NCBI RefSeq assembly: GCF_001632365.1
Contig: NW_024468560.1
Coordinates: 69,625 to 102,045, forward strand
Origin: Laetiporus sulphureus 93-53
Lineage: Eukaryota; Basidiomycota; Agaricomycetes; Polyporales; Laetiporaceae
Direction: 5' to 3'
Length of the DNA stretch: 32,421 nt
In this document: positions 9,556 through 23,034 of the stretch, in pieces
How the letters are laid out: every line of letters starts with the position of its first letter
Position numbering within the stretch: the first letter of the stretch is position 1
Made by a program: the position numbers and the translations under genes
The notes under the pieces: generated by a model
The model's database searches: none
Told to the model about the DNA's origin: nothing
What the model saw: the letters and a program-made list of their open reading frames with translations, nothing else

Positions 9556-12500
9556 CTATCTCAAACCTTTAGGACATCTTTGAACCAGTTCCCTAGCCCT
9601 GCCTTCCACCGGAACTGCTCTGGAAGAAGTTGAAATGCCTATTAGTATGCCTAGCAGGACGAGGTGGAGGCAAGCTAATGATGCAGGAGCATCAGAACCA
9701 GGAAGTGTGGGATAAGAGGCTGCACTTACTTGAACAACTCATCGTCATGAATGAATGAATATTCTGCGCCTCTACGAAGATCTTCTAGTTCGACCGGATG
9801 CAGTCGTCGGAGCCACTCTGGATTGTAAGTATTACCTGGCAATCCAGGCACTGGGCGACGGCTGCTATAATCCTGTGGACGAGCAGAGTTAGGCAGGATA
9901 GCAGTTCGTACACGTGGAGGGGCGCCGCGGTCATCCTCCTGCAAATAAAATTTCGAGAAACGGTATGTAGTGTCGAAAACTCGCAACCAGCTATTGAGTG
10001 CTGGGCTCCTCCACGGCATAATTGATATGCAATACTGTCGCACTCCCAAACCCATATCGACGGGGTCGGGCTCGTCAGAGCTCATACCATCCGGTCTGAG
10101 GTCTCGCAGGATGTTCACATGCTTCCGCAGTTGAGCAGTATTTACAGCGATTTTGAGCCGTTGTTGAAAGAGCTGGCCATCATACTACATGAGAATGCAA
10201 GCGTAGACCAGAAAAGAAAAGCTCACAGTATGTCTTCGCTGGTCCTTCGCATGGTTGTGCGTACTCCGGCTAATTTCTGCGTCCGTCTGCCTTTGCCGTT
10301 CGTAACGCCTTTTTAGTGTCCTGAAATGGGCAATGAATGCTCTCTCAATCTTGATCTCGCTTCGACACTGATATACTTCCGCCGCGATGAAGTCCTTCAC
10401 GAAAACCTTGGCTACAGACTTGTTCCAAGGAGTTGCCGCTGTCGCATTGAGGTCCATACGAAAGCGTTCTGGACTACAGCAACGGCTGACACTGTCCCAT
10501 GCTCGGATATCTTCCGGAGACACTATACACGCTTCATCAATGGGCGAATTTCGATTCTCACACCTCATGAGAATCCTGGAATGCTCTCTGACCTCCTCCT
10601 AAAGATGATACATTGTTCAGTAGTTATGGGATGCATGAATGCAATGATACGCACGGCAAGCCGATTTTCCACGACAGATCGATGTTTGGTGAATCCGGCT
10701 TTTCGTCGGCGAAGAGGAGAGGGTCCTGGATCATCGCTCTCATCATCTCCGTCGTCTCCACCATCGACGTTCATATCATCGGAGGGTCTACGCCCACTCC
10801 GTGGCACTGAGGACGAGGGATTCGCAATCTGGAGCGACAACGCTCGTACTTCTTGTACTAATTCGGCTACTGCACCTGTGAGGGATTGAATGTCACCTCG
10901 AGTCGCAGCTGGGGGCTATGCAAGTGTGAATGCGGACTGTCAGTGTAGAAAAAAATACAAGGGCTTACGGCGCTTTCACCATCTCGCTCTGACTCTGGAT
11001 CTGGTAAGCGCCCAGGTGTTAGATGAGACGCTGGTGTTGTGTGTGTCTCGGGTGGTAAAGAATGTCTCGGAGGCGATGTTGCATGGGTGATCCTTCCATC
11101 AGAAAGTCCCATCTGAACACCAGGAGAAGAAGCTTGCATTCTCCACAGTGAGGAGATCCGCGACGGAGGCATCAAATTTGAGTTATGAGAACGACTCCAG
11201 TGGTCGATCTTATGATGAGATGCTGTAGATCGTGCACTCTGTGATCTTGGAGAGGATAGAGAAGCCAGCTCATGCTGCCGTAGATTAGGATTCGCGCCAG
11301 TTGTTTCCGTGGATGAAGAATATACGCCACGAGCTGAGGAAGAGGCATCGAAATGATGAGTTCCAGATCGGTCATCACCGAGCCTTGTAACTTCAAGAAA
11401 TGCCTGCTCGTCGAAGGGTCCCTGCCCGCGATGCGCCCGTTGATGGTGGCTCCGATGACTTGGACTAGCAATCTCTGAGCTTGTGGTGACTTGCCTCACG
11501 TCAGCATTAGTGCGGTTCATAGCAGTCTCTTTGATTTGAGGATAGTGGAGATGGGAAGACGGTGACGCAGAGGTAGGACCACCATTGGAGAGTGCAGCTG
11601 TCTCGAAGTTGAATAGAGATGAAGTATTATTTGGGATCGAACGTGCGTCCTCATGCCTAGGGATCGGCGAAAGTGAGGGATTCGAGAATACTAGATCATC
11701 CTCATCAGCCGATAAACGACGGAGGCCGAAAAGATGGTCAATGTTGGTAGCAGTGTCTGTTTCCATCTCCAAATGTTGTGAGTCTCATGGGACGGGTAGA
11801 GCATGTGTTAGCACTGATAAATATACCTCCATTTGACCTGAAGAGTCCTGTGTTCTGTCATACACTGTGTGCGGACATGAGAGAAGCCTCCTCGATGATT
11901 CTACGGGCACTTGTTCACCGACAATTCTAGCATTACTGAGCCTGTGTAGCGAATGACCATGTGACGGGTTGCTTTCGGAGGAGCCTTCATCGAGACCACT
12001 GGGTGGCAGAGCAACAATCGTGCGAGTGCCAGCTATCATGCTCGATATCTGCCCTGCTTCACGCCCCTCCATGCTTTGTAGAGTCCCAGAAGGAGTTGAC
12101 GAAGTATCAAAGGAAGTGATAGCAGCTGTGCAGATTTCATCCAACGTTCTACGACTGGCTTTGATACTAGGATCGTGTCGGTTGCGTAGAATTGCAACTG
12201 CAAGATCCTGTGCACTTGGATGGGTGTCTTCTGCATCCGTTCTTCGGAAAGGCGATGATGGGTGATCAGCATTTGACAGTTCCCGAGAATTGCTAGAATG
12301 CAGAACTGTTCCAGCCCCTCTGCTCTGCAAAGTAGTCGCCAGTCCGACTACCTCAACGCTCGCTGTAGAACGTGCCAAGTTGAAGGCGGACACTGGCAGT
12401 GGACAGGATCCAATCACAGATGTAGGCAGATGCGTATGCTGAGCAGGATGAACCACATGCGGTGACGAAGCACTAGCATCGACAAAGGGTAAGTGACACA

Positions 12501-13464
12501 TAACGGACACTCCGTTTCCAGCAAATTGCGCAGAAGAGACCGCCAAACTTTCAGCAGGGGGTGCCGGTGCACTACCGCTGGAAGGTTCTCGATGTGGCAC
12601 TTGCACTAGCATGTTGTCTGAAGACGGGGCAGCTGGCATACGAAATGTAAAATCGAATGTCGGCCTCACCGCGCTGATTGAGATACCCCCTTCGCGACGG
12701 CCCTGGAGGTTAGCTCCAGGTTTTTCATCGGTGTCAGGGAGTCCGGAAGTGCCTGGGACAATACGTGCAGCAGCCATTGCTCGTGACACTGGGGAGCTAT
12801 GATGTCGGGCAGACTGTAGTACGCGTCTTTTCTTCAAAGAACCCTCAGTGGGATGAAACGTTGTCGTGCGCACACCGTCTGTTGGACCCGCAGCTCGTCT
12901 TGTGACTTCCATTTCAGTGGATGTTGATGCCGTAGACGTCGATGTCTCAGGCGGTTGAGTAGCGAAGAGCACCTCCTCTGGATGTAAAGTTTCGAAGGGG
13001 GGTGCAGGCCTCTTTCTTCCTTGACAAGATGCCGAGTACCGGAGACCACCAGCCGGGTCTGCATGGCACTAAGTCCATCGTAAATTGTCAGGATAAACCA
13101 CTGACCATCAGGGCCGCCGGGACTACCGAAGACTCTCCATGAACCAGATAAGCCTATTTCTCGCTCTCTGGTCAGCCAGCGTTCTTTTAGCCACTTTGAC
13201 GGGGAAACATACCACGATAGGGCCTTGCTGGTATTTCGACACCCATATTGCCTTCACTTGGTCCTACCGTGCCGTCGCTCTGGTCTAATGTAGTCGAGTA
13301 TACTTAGGTGGTTTTCAATACCTTTCGGGAGATGGAAGCTAACCTGAGCTCTCGTTTGAGCTGTTGTTGATCGATTCTCTTGCAGAATGGAATCCTTCAT
13401 CAGACATATCAGATTCTGGGCCACTGGAAGGTCCTGAAGCTATGGTTCCGATATTGCTGGACAT
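9556..13464 (-). CDS. Large Agaricomycete orphan-family protein, nine exons, intact
   Basis: Exons are 13344-13464, 13213-13284, 13106-13165, 11827-13058, 10969-11766, 10655-10915, 10227-10598, 9730-10184 and 9556-9619. They total 3,435 nt and give 1,144 residues with no stop; all introns are GT-AG of 42-110 nt. Residues 65-84 carry GSWRVFGSPGGPD. About 100-760 is Ser/Thr/Pro-rich and probably disordered. A coiled-coil-like stretch (IQSLTGAVAELVQEVRAL) starts near 770 and an acidic patch lies near 807. The conserved core (about 830-1124) has PWNKS near 905, GMSSDE near 1005, then SPALNSWLRVFDT and YNPEWLRRL. I recall this core in multicopy mushroom hypothetical proteins, without a function. 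The last intron has a TACTAAT branch motif. Retaining it would end the protein at 9726 (1,124 residues). Confidence 0.75.
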
Positions 13465-15112
13465 GGAGGATGGACTACTGTGTGAAGAGCACCTGATGAA
13501 CTTGGCCTTCAATTATTTGTGCTGTCACTAACCTAGCAATCTGCGCAAACGACACTCTAGGGCTGGTACCAGTAATAGATATCGATCAAGGCTTGAGATG
13601 GTGCATGTGATGCACGAGGCTGACAGCAGTAGTGCACCTGACGATCTCACCATGCTCCATGGTCTATAAGTGGAGTTCCAACGGCGAAGCCAAGCTGTGA
13701 GAAGACTGCTAGCAAGACGGACTTCAGAGGGAGTGAGCGTAGGCCATGAGTCTGATCTGTCGGAATGCCGCAATAACTTCACATTGCAGGACTGTCCGCG
13801 CGTGCTGCATCATACGCCAGTCGGATCTAGTGTAAGGTGCGTATAGAATCGTATGGGCTTTGAAATACCTGGCCGCAGTACACGAGCCGTCACACATTAC
13901 ATTGCTGAGAGTGTCCTTGCAGCTGTGTGGGAAAAGTGGACTTTGTGAAGTACACTTTCACCGGTTTCATGCCCATCGTAGGAGAGCATGAGTGATGCAC
14001 ACCCGTTCGAACAATCGCACTCACCCGATCACGCGTATTCTCATGGCTAGGGCTTTCATGACAGGAATTCAACTTCTCAACGGGGTTTCCAAAAGAGGTG
14101 AAGGAGAGCCGAGCTGCATGTACTCTCGATCAGTTAGCACCTGTTATGTAGTCCTCATACTGATTATCCAAAGTGTCTCTTCCGGCCACCTCCGTGTATG
14201 AATATGAATAGTCCACAAATTTCATCTCACACTACGCTCGGACCATGTGGGTCACTTATTGTAGGCAGCGTGGCCGTGCTGTGTTCTGTGCTTGTTACTG
14301 CTGAGCACCGCGCATAGAGCGGCGTCAGCCCCATGGTTCTCCGCCGACCGAAGTGAACCTTGAGCCTTACGTGCGCCATACGACAGAGTACCCTAGAATG
14401 TCGATGACTAGGCCAAAGTGTCACAAGCTCACCTGGTGAAACTGCCCATGGGTCAATTGCAATTGTTCACTGGATCACTGCCACCTCCGTGCCTCGTTTT
14501 ATGACGCCGCCCACCTTCCTATCCCGGGCAAGCAGACCGACACGTCAGACCGCCTCCCAATTGTGAGTCACCTTTCCTCTGCCCAGTTCAGCATCAGCTA
14601 TGCTGGGCTCCGTACCTTCTGGGTAGTATTGCACCCGGATAGACTGAGATAAAATGTATAAATAAACTGTTCCTGGATGTGATCTGCAACTGCATTGCTA
14701 TCATGTTCGAGTGGTGTGCGGATAGTACTATGACTCACCGGTATCTCCGCCATTCTGACGCTCTCCTTGTTTCTGTGTCGATGGTCAGCGCATCACATGG
14801 AACACGCGATAATCAGCAAATCCTCAAATGCGAGCTTGACGGTGTAGCACCGAGGTTCCAGAAAGAAGTTGAGATAAACGTCGATATCACCGACGTGTCT
14901 GTGTACAATTGATCTGGTATATTCAGAATGATACAGATCGAAAGATTATCTGAGAAGTGAAGTCAATGTACTGCATAAAAAGGATTCATTGAGATAATTG
15001 ATCATAGTCGAGACCTACCAAGAAAAAACATAACAATAGACTCAACAATCAAACAGACGAAAGTTTTGAGCTACATGACGTTGACTGGAATCAAGAATGA
15101 TCGAAAAATGTC
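13465..15112. other. 1.6-kb stretch with no supported gene
   Basis: It lies between the starts of the reverse orphan gene and the 3' end of the centrin copy. Short ORFs (13528-13782 on -, 14679-14912 on +) have no motif I recognise, and I could not join them to neighbours with splice sites. The right part (about 14880-15110) is A/T-richer. The left end should hold the promoter of the orphan gene. Confidence 0.45.
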
Positions 15113-15771
15113 CTATGCATCATCCGTCATGATCGCAAATAATTGCTGTTCATTGATCTCTCCGTCCTGGTCGAGTCCGAACTCGTCAATGATGGCTTGC
15201 CTAAATGCATAGCACAATATCAGCCACCACGTCTCAGAAGCGATGACAAGGGATGTACAGTTTATCATCTTCCAACCGGTCACCAATTTCCTTCGCCACC
15301 CTCCTCGGGTTTCTTAGGCTGATCTTGCCGTTGTTGTCATCATCGAAAAGCTGAAACGAGCGGCGGATCTCTTCTATGGGATCACGGGTCAGTATGCGCT
15401 CGCTCACTGCAGAACGGAGCAAGAATGATGTCATCGAGGGGTAAATAGTGGAAAGGAATTGAATGACGTGGAACGCGTAAAGCATGCACTCACTGATTTT
15501 CGCGAAGTTTTCGAAGTCCATCAGTCCGTGTCCTGTCCTGTCATGATCTCGCAGGATCTTCAGCACCTCCGCTTTCTTCAAGTCGAACCCTAACGCACAC
15601 ATAGCGCTTGATCACAGCGAACCGCTTTTGAGCTCGTGGTAGTCGACGCAGCCATCCTTGTCCATGTCGAAGAGCTTGAACGCCTCTTTGATCTCCTGCT
15701 TTTGCTCATCGATGAGCGCAAGGACGCGTGTGTGCGTCGCTTGGCCTTTTATGCCGCAGAAATCGGGTACA
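15113..15771 (-). pseudogene. CDC31: Centrin (CDC31-type EF-hand protein), disrupted copy
   Basis: Centrin is a calcium-binding EF-hand protein of the spindle pole body and of nuclear export and repair complexes. In order on the reverse strand are EEF-hand 1 ([18 protein letters not shown]), FDLKKAEVLKILRDHDRTGH, EF-hand 3 (FQLFDDDNNGKISLRN) and EF-hand 4 (IIDEFGLDQDGEINEQQL), ending TDDA. Introns 15407-15493 and 15201-15258 splice in frame. Two defects are visible. After HELK (about 15600-15629) the expected junction is lost: only about 20 nt of intron-like sequence without a GT donor remains before AMCALGF. The N-terminus is also off frame, with MYPISAA followed by a stop. Otherwise the residues are close to intact centrin, so decay is fairly recent. 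Confidence 0.82.
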
Positions 15772-16000
15772 TGTGTGACGGTGGAAAGAGTGTTGTGGGG
15801 AGGCAGCGCTAAGGGCGAGGACGACGCGTGATAACAAGTTGAACGCGCGACGCGTCCATCACGTCACGCCGAGCGGTGGCGGGCCAAGCGGGAGTGTCAT
15901 GATAAGATAGGTCGCTTGTCGTTTTGGAGTCGTCTAGCCAGCAGCCAGTGCATAACACGACCCAGCTCATCCGTGCCTTGTATCTGCTCTGTTTTCACGC
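15772..16000. promoter_or_regulatory. Divergent promoter region with two ACGCGT boxes
   Basis: The 230 bases between the centrin copy (leftward) and the TauD copy (rightward) contain ACGCGT at 15824-15829 and 15850-15855. This is the MluI cell-cycle box bound by MBF in fungi. TCACGTCA, a CRE/ATF-like site, follows at 15859-15866. The sites are seen directly; binding is inference. Both flanking genes are broken, so the region may be a relic. Confidence 0.4.
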
Positions 16001-16264
16001 ATGTCCGCGCTCGACGACACCATGGCCATTGAGATCGCATCTCTTCCCGTCCCCGCCACCGCTGATGCCTCCAAGCTCGCTGGCTTTGGCATAGAGGTCA
16101 AGGGCATCAACCCCAGCGAGTTGACCCCCGAACCGTTGAAGCGGATCGAGCAGCTTCCCTACAATGTTCGGCTCGTTGCTTGTCCCCTTTCTTCCATGTG
16201 GGTGACTGATATCTGCCACGCACTCAGCATGATGTTTTGCTCTTCCGCGATGTGGACCTCACAC

Positions 16265-16278
16265 CTGAGCACTGAGCA
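16265..16278 (+). repeat. 7-bp tandem duplication (CTGAGCA x2)
   Basis: CTGAGCA occurs twice with no gap inside the codons for TPEQQY of the TauD copy. Removing one copy restores the family's reading, so this is a frame-breaking insertion. Confidence 0.9.
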
Positions 16279-17165
16279 GCAGTACAGGCTCACAAATGCC
16301 AGTCCATCTGTATCCGTGTTTTGCACAGTACAATAGCAAATGAACATTGGCAGGCCTTTGATCCGACCTCGGAGAGCTATGGACGCGGAAATAACAAAAC
16401 GGAGAAAACCAAGAAGTCTATCCTACATCCGGATCTCAAGACCATCCCTCGCCAGCCCCAGGTCCAGCTCATCAGGTATGGCACTGTCTACAACCACGAG
16501 GGCCTCCTGGAGGCAATGCTCAAGCATCCCTCTCACACTACCTTCCACAAGATGCAGGTTTCGCGCGAGGAGGAGGAGAAGGCTACACGCGCTTCTACCG
16601 CTGGCACATCGACGCGGCGCTGTACGACCTGTCCCTGCCAAAGGTGACCACGCTGTATGGGATCAAGGTGCCCAACGGCGATCAGCAGATCTGTCGGTAC
16701 GACGAGGGCACGGGCGACGAGCTGGAGGTCCCGTTGGGTACGACGGTGTTCGTGTCTAGCAAGGTCATGTTCGATCTCCTTCCTCCAGAGCTGAAGAGCC
16801 TGGCAGTGCGAAGCAAGGTCAAGTATGTGCACCCCTACGTGTTGATAGCCCCAACGCACGCAATCTCCGCCGGGCTTAGTATAGAAATGGAAGGACTCGA
16901 GCTTCCTTTGGACCAGCTTCCTCCTTGGGAAGAATCGCGGAGGAGAACACTCCCTCTTGTATGACATCAAACATCATTCGGTGCCAAGATAGATTGCTGA
17001 AAACTTCTTTAGTTTTGGAGGAACCCCGTTACAGGCAGTCTGCACTTCGAAGCCCACCCCTGCGGAGCTGCGGAACTACTTGTCGATCCTCTTTCTGAGG
17101 GCACGAACCACGAGGGTGTACTATACCCAGATGGTGTGCACATCACCGACCTAGGCACAGTCCAT

Positions 17166-17193
17166 TGCTCTATAAAATGTGCTCTATAAAATG
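17166..17193 (+). repeat. 14-bp tandem duplication (TGCTCTATAAAATG x2)
   Basis: Two identical 14-base units abut in the codons for LLYKMQ of the TauD copy. One unit gives the expected protein; two shift the frame and bring in a TAA. Confidence 0.9.
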
Positions 17194-17519
17194 CAGAGGC
17201 CTGCTATCGCGCCTTCGGTGAGTGCTTCTAGCAGAATTACTCGAGAAGGACAACCGCCTCTGATATCATCGTTCCTTCTAAAGTCAGCTTGTATATCCAC
17301 ATGACTGGTGAGCGTCACCTGAAATAGACTCCTCGCATCCGCTGATGGGCATCGTTCAGGAATGAGCACGATCTCGTCGTCTTCCACAACCGCAGAATCT
17401 TGCATTCGGTTGTCGGTGCGTTCAAGCCACACCAGGTGCGGGCGTTCCATCAGTGCAACTTGGCTGCTTCGGACGACCCTGCTGGGCCCACACCGGAGGA
17501 CGTCAAGAAATATGCCTGA

Positions 17520-17836
17520 GCATTCACCCTAAAATCATGTTCAAAAATATAAATATGATAATTCCTCCCCTTCAGTCAGAAACGCATTGCTCGCATCTCA
17601 TTAGATCAGATGCACTCCTCCCTCGTGACGGCGAGCGGCAGCGAGCGGTGTGCTCCGAGCAAGGGACCCGGCCGCGGCCACGCGGCGCTTTTCGAGTAAG
17701 CAAGACTGGCCAATCTTGTATCGTAAGCCGGCTTCAGTTCAACCGTAGTCTACATCATAGTCGGAGTTTCAAACTGCTGTGCCGAACGCCTGCGCGCGTC
17801 TCCCCTCCTCGCAGTCGAGCTCGACCACATCTCGCC
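17520..17836 (+). promoter_or_regulatory. Spacer and likely promoter of the RVB1 copy
   Basis: No gene is seen in these 317 bases. The ATG of the next frame lies in the context CATCTCGCCATGTCC, a good fungal start context, so the region presumably carried the promoter and leader of RVB1. No clear TATA or factor sites were picked out. Confidence 0.35.
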
Positions 17837-19627
<1,791 letters not shown>

Positions 19628-21621
19628 TGTTTGCACATGAGCGAGCGGATGGTGGTATGTAGCACCCGGTATGTGGGTAGCTTGGTGATTGGCGACGACA
19701 GCTGATTCAGCGCCGTTCTATCCGTCGCAGGCAGGGTGTGAATGCGAAGGAGCTTGAGCAAAACATTGACGAGCCTGGCATGGTCGTCTGTTTCATACAT
19801 AGCAGTACTGATTCCCGATGTATTAGATCCTCAAGGCGTGCAGCATGACCCGCACGCTCAATTCAATGTGTATATAATTTTTTCTGCTAGCGCGGTCCCT
19901 GGGCATTCGACTGGTGCTGCGTATGAGCGGCTATGCCTATGTGCATGCTATGTTGTGTGTGGAAGTCGCCTTCTGGTGTGGAGTCTCGCTATGGCTGGAG
20001 GATCCGCGCCGACGGGCGAGGGTTCGGGCTTGGGGAACGCATTAGGTGTGTATTGATTTGTCTCGAGCTGTTGGTCGGGGCGATTACCTGGCCATAGATC
20101 AAGCTATTCCGAGCAACTGCGCAGTTACCTTTATACGCATTTCAGGTTCGTTTAAATCGATATACAGTGCTTATGACAATGCTCACCCGTGTGAATCGAT
20201 TCGGACATGCTCAAAGCACGTAGCTCGCAATGGCCGAATGAGATCTGCCTTCATTGTGCAGGTCGCTGCCTTAGAAGGCGAACAATTGAGATTGTTCTGC
20301 CATTCGGGGCGGTTCTGCATTCATTCGTGCGGATCCAGGTTGTGTCATTGCTTCTCTGACCCCACTGAGTCTTCCTCGCATTAAATTATAGGCGCCTCAG
20401 TACTGCATCGATCGGGACACCATCAGCTACCGCCCTAGTTTCCATGACATGGCGAACGCCTGACGACCAATTCTGGCCGCCTACATGAAACAGTGACATT
20501 GTTTGAGAGCACCGACCCACCAACGTGCGAGGCACTCCATCGGTGGTGTATTCCTTCCATTCATATGGCACACAGGTGGGTGACCTCGAAGTGCTGCTGT
20601 GAGCATTCTCATAGCACCTGGCTCTGCTGACCTTGCAACAAGAAGCTTCTTTTGTGATAAATGAGGACATCGCAATCTGGATGGAAGACGTCCTGGGCGT
20701 CGAAGGGCAGTCAGCCGACCCAGTTTGACGGCGTCGATCCCACGCACTCTCCACGACTCTCCGTCGATGATGCTGGTGCCGCAGGTACCGCCCCGGCTGT
20801 GGGACTGGTGTAGTCGTGAGTGGCTGGTCGTCACGGCAGATGACTGCGCCGCGGTCATCCGGACCTGGAGCAGTGCACTGATCACGGCAATGGAGAGACA
20901 CTCATCGGATTGTGATACGAGGCGTGTGGGCAATGAAATATTCTAGTGCTGACCCAGATCCGCCTCTGCCTCCTAACGTGTTCAAATGCATGTACACACG
21001 AGGGCATTTGGATTGAACTCGTGTGCCGCGACTGATCTCACGTCTGTTCATAGCGAAGGTAGCCCAGGCTCGCCACGTATCGCATGATCTGTTCAGGATC
21101 ACATCAAGAACCTTTTCGAATGACATAGGTACTGTACATGCTCGTCTTGGCGACCAGCGAGGCATGCAGAGACATCGTACAACATTTTCATATCAGGGCC
21201 TAAACTCTGACCAAGGTCTGTGACAATGTGTTTTGATAGTAGTTCAGAATCAAATCATGGCGGGCTCGGGCACAGTCGAACCTGCGCTTTGTCCAGGGGC
21301 GCCGCCACAGGCGAGTGCGACGTTTTATCTATCTCTGTGAACGTGGTGCCAAGGGACGGCATGGGCCACATTCGCTAGGGCTTTGCTTAGCAAGACGGAG
21401 AAGGAAGTCGCTTTCAGGCTTCTTGCGGCGGTCTATTCAGTCGAGCATCCCGGATCGGGCAGGGGGATCTTCTTCTATGTGCTAGGTGGGGCCTTTCCTC
21501 TGCAAAAGATGATAATTTGAGCACTTCTGTGCTGATTAATTGGCACACCCTACTCCGATCACGCTTGCGCTGCAGTCGTCCTCATATATATATAGCCACA
21601 TAAAACGTCCTGCGTACAGGA
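19628..21621. other. 2-kb stretch with no supported gene
   Basis: Several ORFs of 60-170 codons overlap on both strands (the longest at 20386-20901, reverse), but none shows a family motif or a consistent exon chain. A TATA-like run (ATATATATATAG, about 21584-21596) lies some 30 bases before the next open frame. The rest may be decayed coding sequence beyond recognition. Confidence 0.45.
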
Positions 21622-22395
21622 TTGCCCCTCCTTCATCCCTTCACGCGTAGATTCCCATACTTTCTCGAGGACCGCACCGGCCTCTACACCGACTCAGGCT
21701 ACGACGACATCTATGACTGTCTCTTCCTGCGCGTCGGCCGCCCGAAGCTTACCGGGTCTGCGCTCACTGTCTACAACACAGGACGCCGCTCCTCGAGTCG
21801 ACGCGAGTCGCGACCAATATCTATGCAGCGCACCCCGGGTATTGTACTCGAATTCGGGGCTCACGGTGTACTAGGAAAGGTCACATTCGTGGACGCGGGG
21901 GTGTCCATGCCCATGGGCCAGTATCTGAAGAAAACATCCATGTTCGGGGGGTGAGTAGATCCACGAGGACACATTTGGTACTGCTGAGGCTGATGAGATG
22001 GACCGGTATTGCTAGATCGCTATCGCGGAAGTTCCGGGTGTCCGATGGACAAGAATACAGGTGGATGTACAGAAGCAGCAGCGAACACGAGTGGTGTGTG
22101 CGTGAACCATGGCCGTCATCTGATGACGAATGCTGACGCACTGATTGAACTAGTGTGTGGACTGCAATGAGCGCATCGTCGCGCATTACGATCTGAGGCC
22201 GCCAGACAAGCCCGTTTTTAGCATGTCCGGGAACATCCTCACGATATATGAAGCATACGTTGGCCTCGCTGTCGGTACGTGCTCTTCGTTGATGACAATC
22301 TCGTGTGATACTAACGTGTACTTGCTCGTTCGCTTCATCCAGAGACCCTCGCATCTCTCACAATTATGCGCCATATCGAAGCACACAAGCTCTGA
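21622..22395 (+). CDS. DUF6593-like protein, no ATG at the expected start
   Basis: Four exons (21622-21950, 22016-22097, 22154-22274, 22343-22395) with clean GT-AG introns give 585 nt, 194 residues and no stop. The order GIVLEFGAHGVLGKVTF, VSDGQEYRWMYR, NERIVAHYDLRPPDKP, SGNILTIYEAYVGLAVETLA and SLTIMRHIEAHKL fits the basidiomycete DUF6593 beta-rich, tubby-like domain as I remember it; the function is unknown. The frame begins TTGCCCCTCC about 30 bases after a TATA-like run, and an in-frame stop at 21601 leaves no upstream ATG. The next in-frame ATG is deep in the protein. Either the start codon mutated from ATG to TTG, or an upstream exon or near-cognate start is used. All other joints look intact. 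Confidence 0.55.
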
Positions 22396-22587
22396 GCATG
22401 ATTGAGCTTGCGAACAGAATTGTGAGATCTACGACGTTAGCGTGCTCGATCTGGTTCAAAATATGCTGCCGATGCAGCGTGATTGACACTACAATCGTTA
22501 GATATGCATTCGTACCCGTTATCATTTTCTTTTATCAAATTTTTTGACTTGTTTTTGGCGAGCGAGCTGACGGGAAGCGTTCGTATA

Positions 22588-23034
22588 GGTTGATTGGGAA
22601 TGGAGGCAGAGATCCCAATGGTTCTGGAGGAATGATACCTAACACTGCTCCTCCGTTTGGGATGACCCGCTGGACGACGCAGACGACACAGATTACGTGT
22701 CAGTCACGCCCTACAACTACTCACACAGTCTATTCATGGACTTCAGGTATGTCGTTTATTACAGATCACCGTTAGCGTTGGAAGCCACTTCATTGCTTAT
22801 GCACGCCCTTTACTCCAGGGAACCATCAACCCGCGATCTGGATGGGCGACTCTGGTCAAGCAGTCGTAGTACCGGGGATTGGCAGGGTCAAGAGCGATTT
22901 CGATGAACGCGGTATGGAGATCGTCTATGATGAGAGTGGTCGCAGTGAAGCTGTGAGCGCCAGTCATTACGCTGTGAACCTCGCCGTACCCGAGAAAGAC
23001 GGTGAAGGAATATTCAAAGCTGAAATGAGTGCAG
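22588..23034 (+). pseudogene. GH92 alpha-mannosidase, N-terminal fragment
   Basis: GH92 enzymes are secreted or ER/Golgi exo-alpha-mannosidases. The fragment begins after an intron acceptor (CGTATAG) with LIGNGGRDPNGSGGMIP and APPFGMTRW, typical of the family's N-terminal domain. It continues YVSVTPYNYSHSLFMDF, then after an intron (about 22748-22818) HQPAIWMGDSGQAVVVPGIG and FDERGMEIVY. It ends GIFKAEMSA at a GTGAGT donor (23035). One base is missing near 22691 (Q-N-Y) and one near 22823 (T-H-Q), so the frame is broken twice. Upstream exons are not seen, and the expected next exon does not follow. It does occur, inverted, at the right edge of the window. Confidence 0.8.

Larger units (their letters stand above)
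16001..17519 (+). pseudogene. TauD/TfdA-type Fe(II)/2-oxoglutarate dioxygenase, disrupted copy
   Basis: This resembles fungal taurine-dioxygenase-like enzymes, which use Fe(II) and 2-oxoglutarate to oxidise sulfonates or related substrates. From the N-terminus come GFGIEVKGINPSEL, HDVLLFRDVDLTPE, the HxD iron motif in RFYRWHIDAALYD, TLYGIKVP and the distal-His region FHNRRILHSVVGAF, ending EDVKKYA. The exons cover nearly the whole family length. Breaks include a 7-bp tandem duplication (16265-16278) and loss of the donor after TPEQQYRLTK (near 16297, TGCCAG in place of GT). A G is lost near 16582 (EEK-YTRF), and a 14-bp tandem duplication (17166-17193) disrupts LLYKMQRPAIAPS. The start may be 16001 or the ATG at 16022. 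It is a dead copy with introns kept. Confidence 0.85.

Noticed and set aside
20386..20933. Two long overlapping reverse ORFs (150-171 codons)
   Set aside because: They overlap each other in different frames, show no recognisable motif and have no supporting introns.
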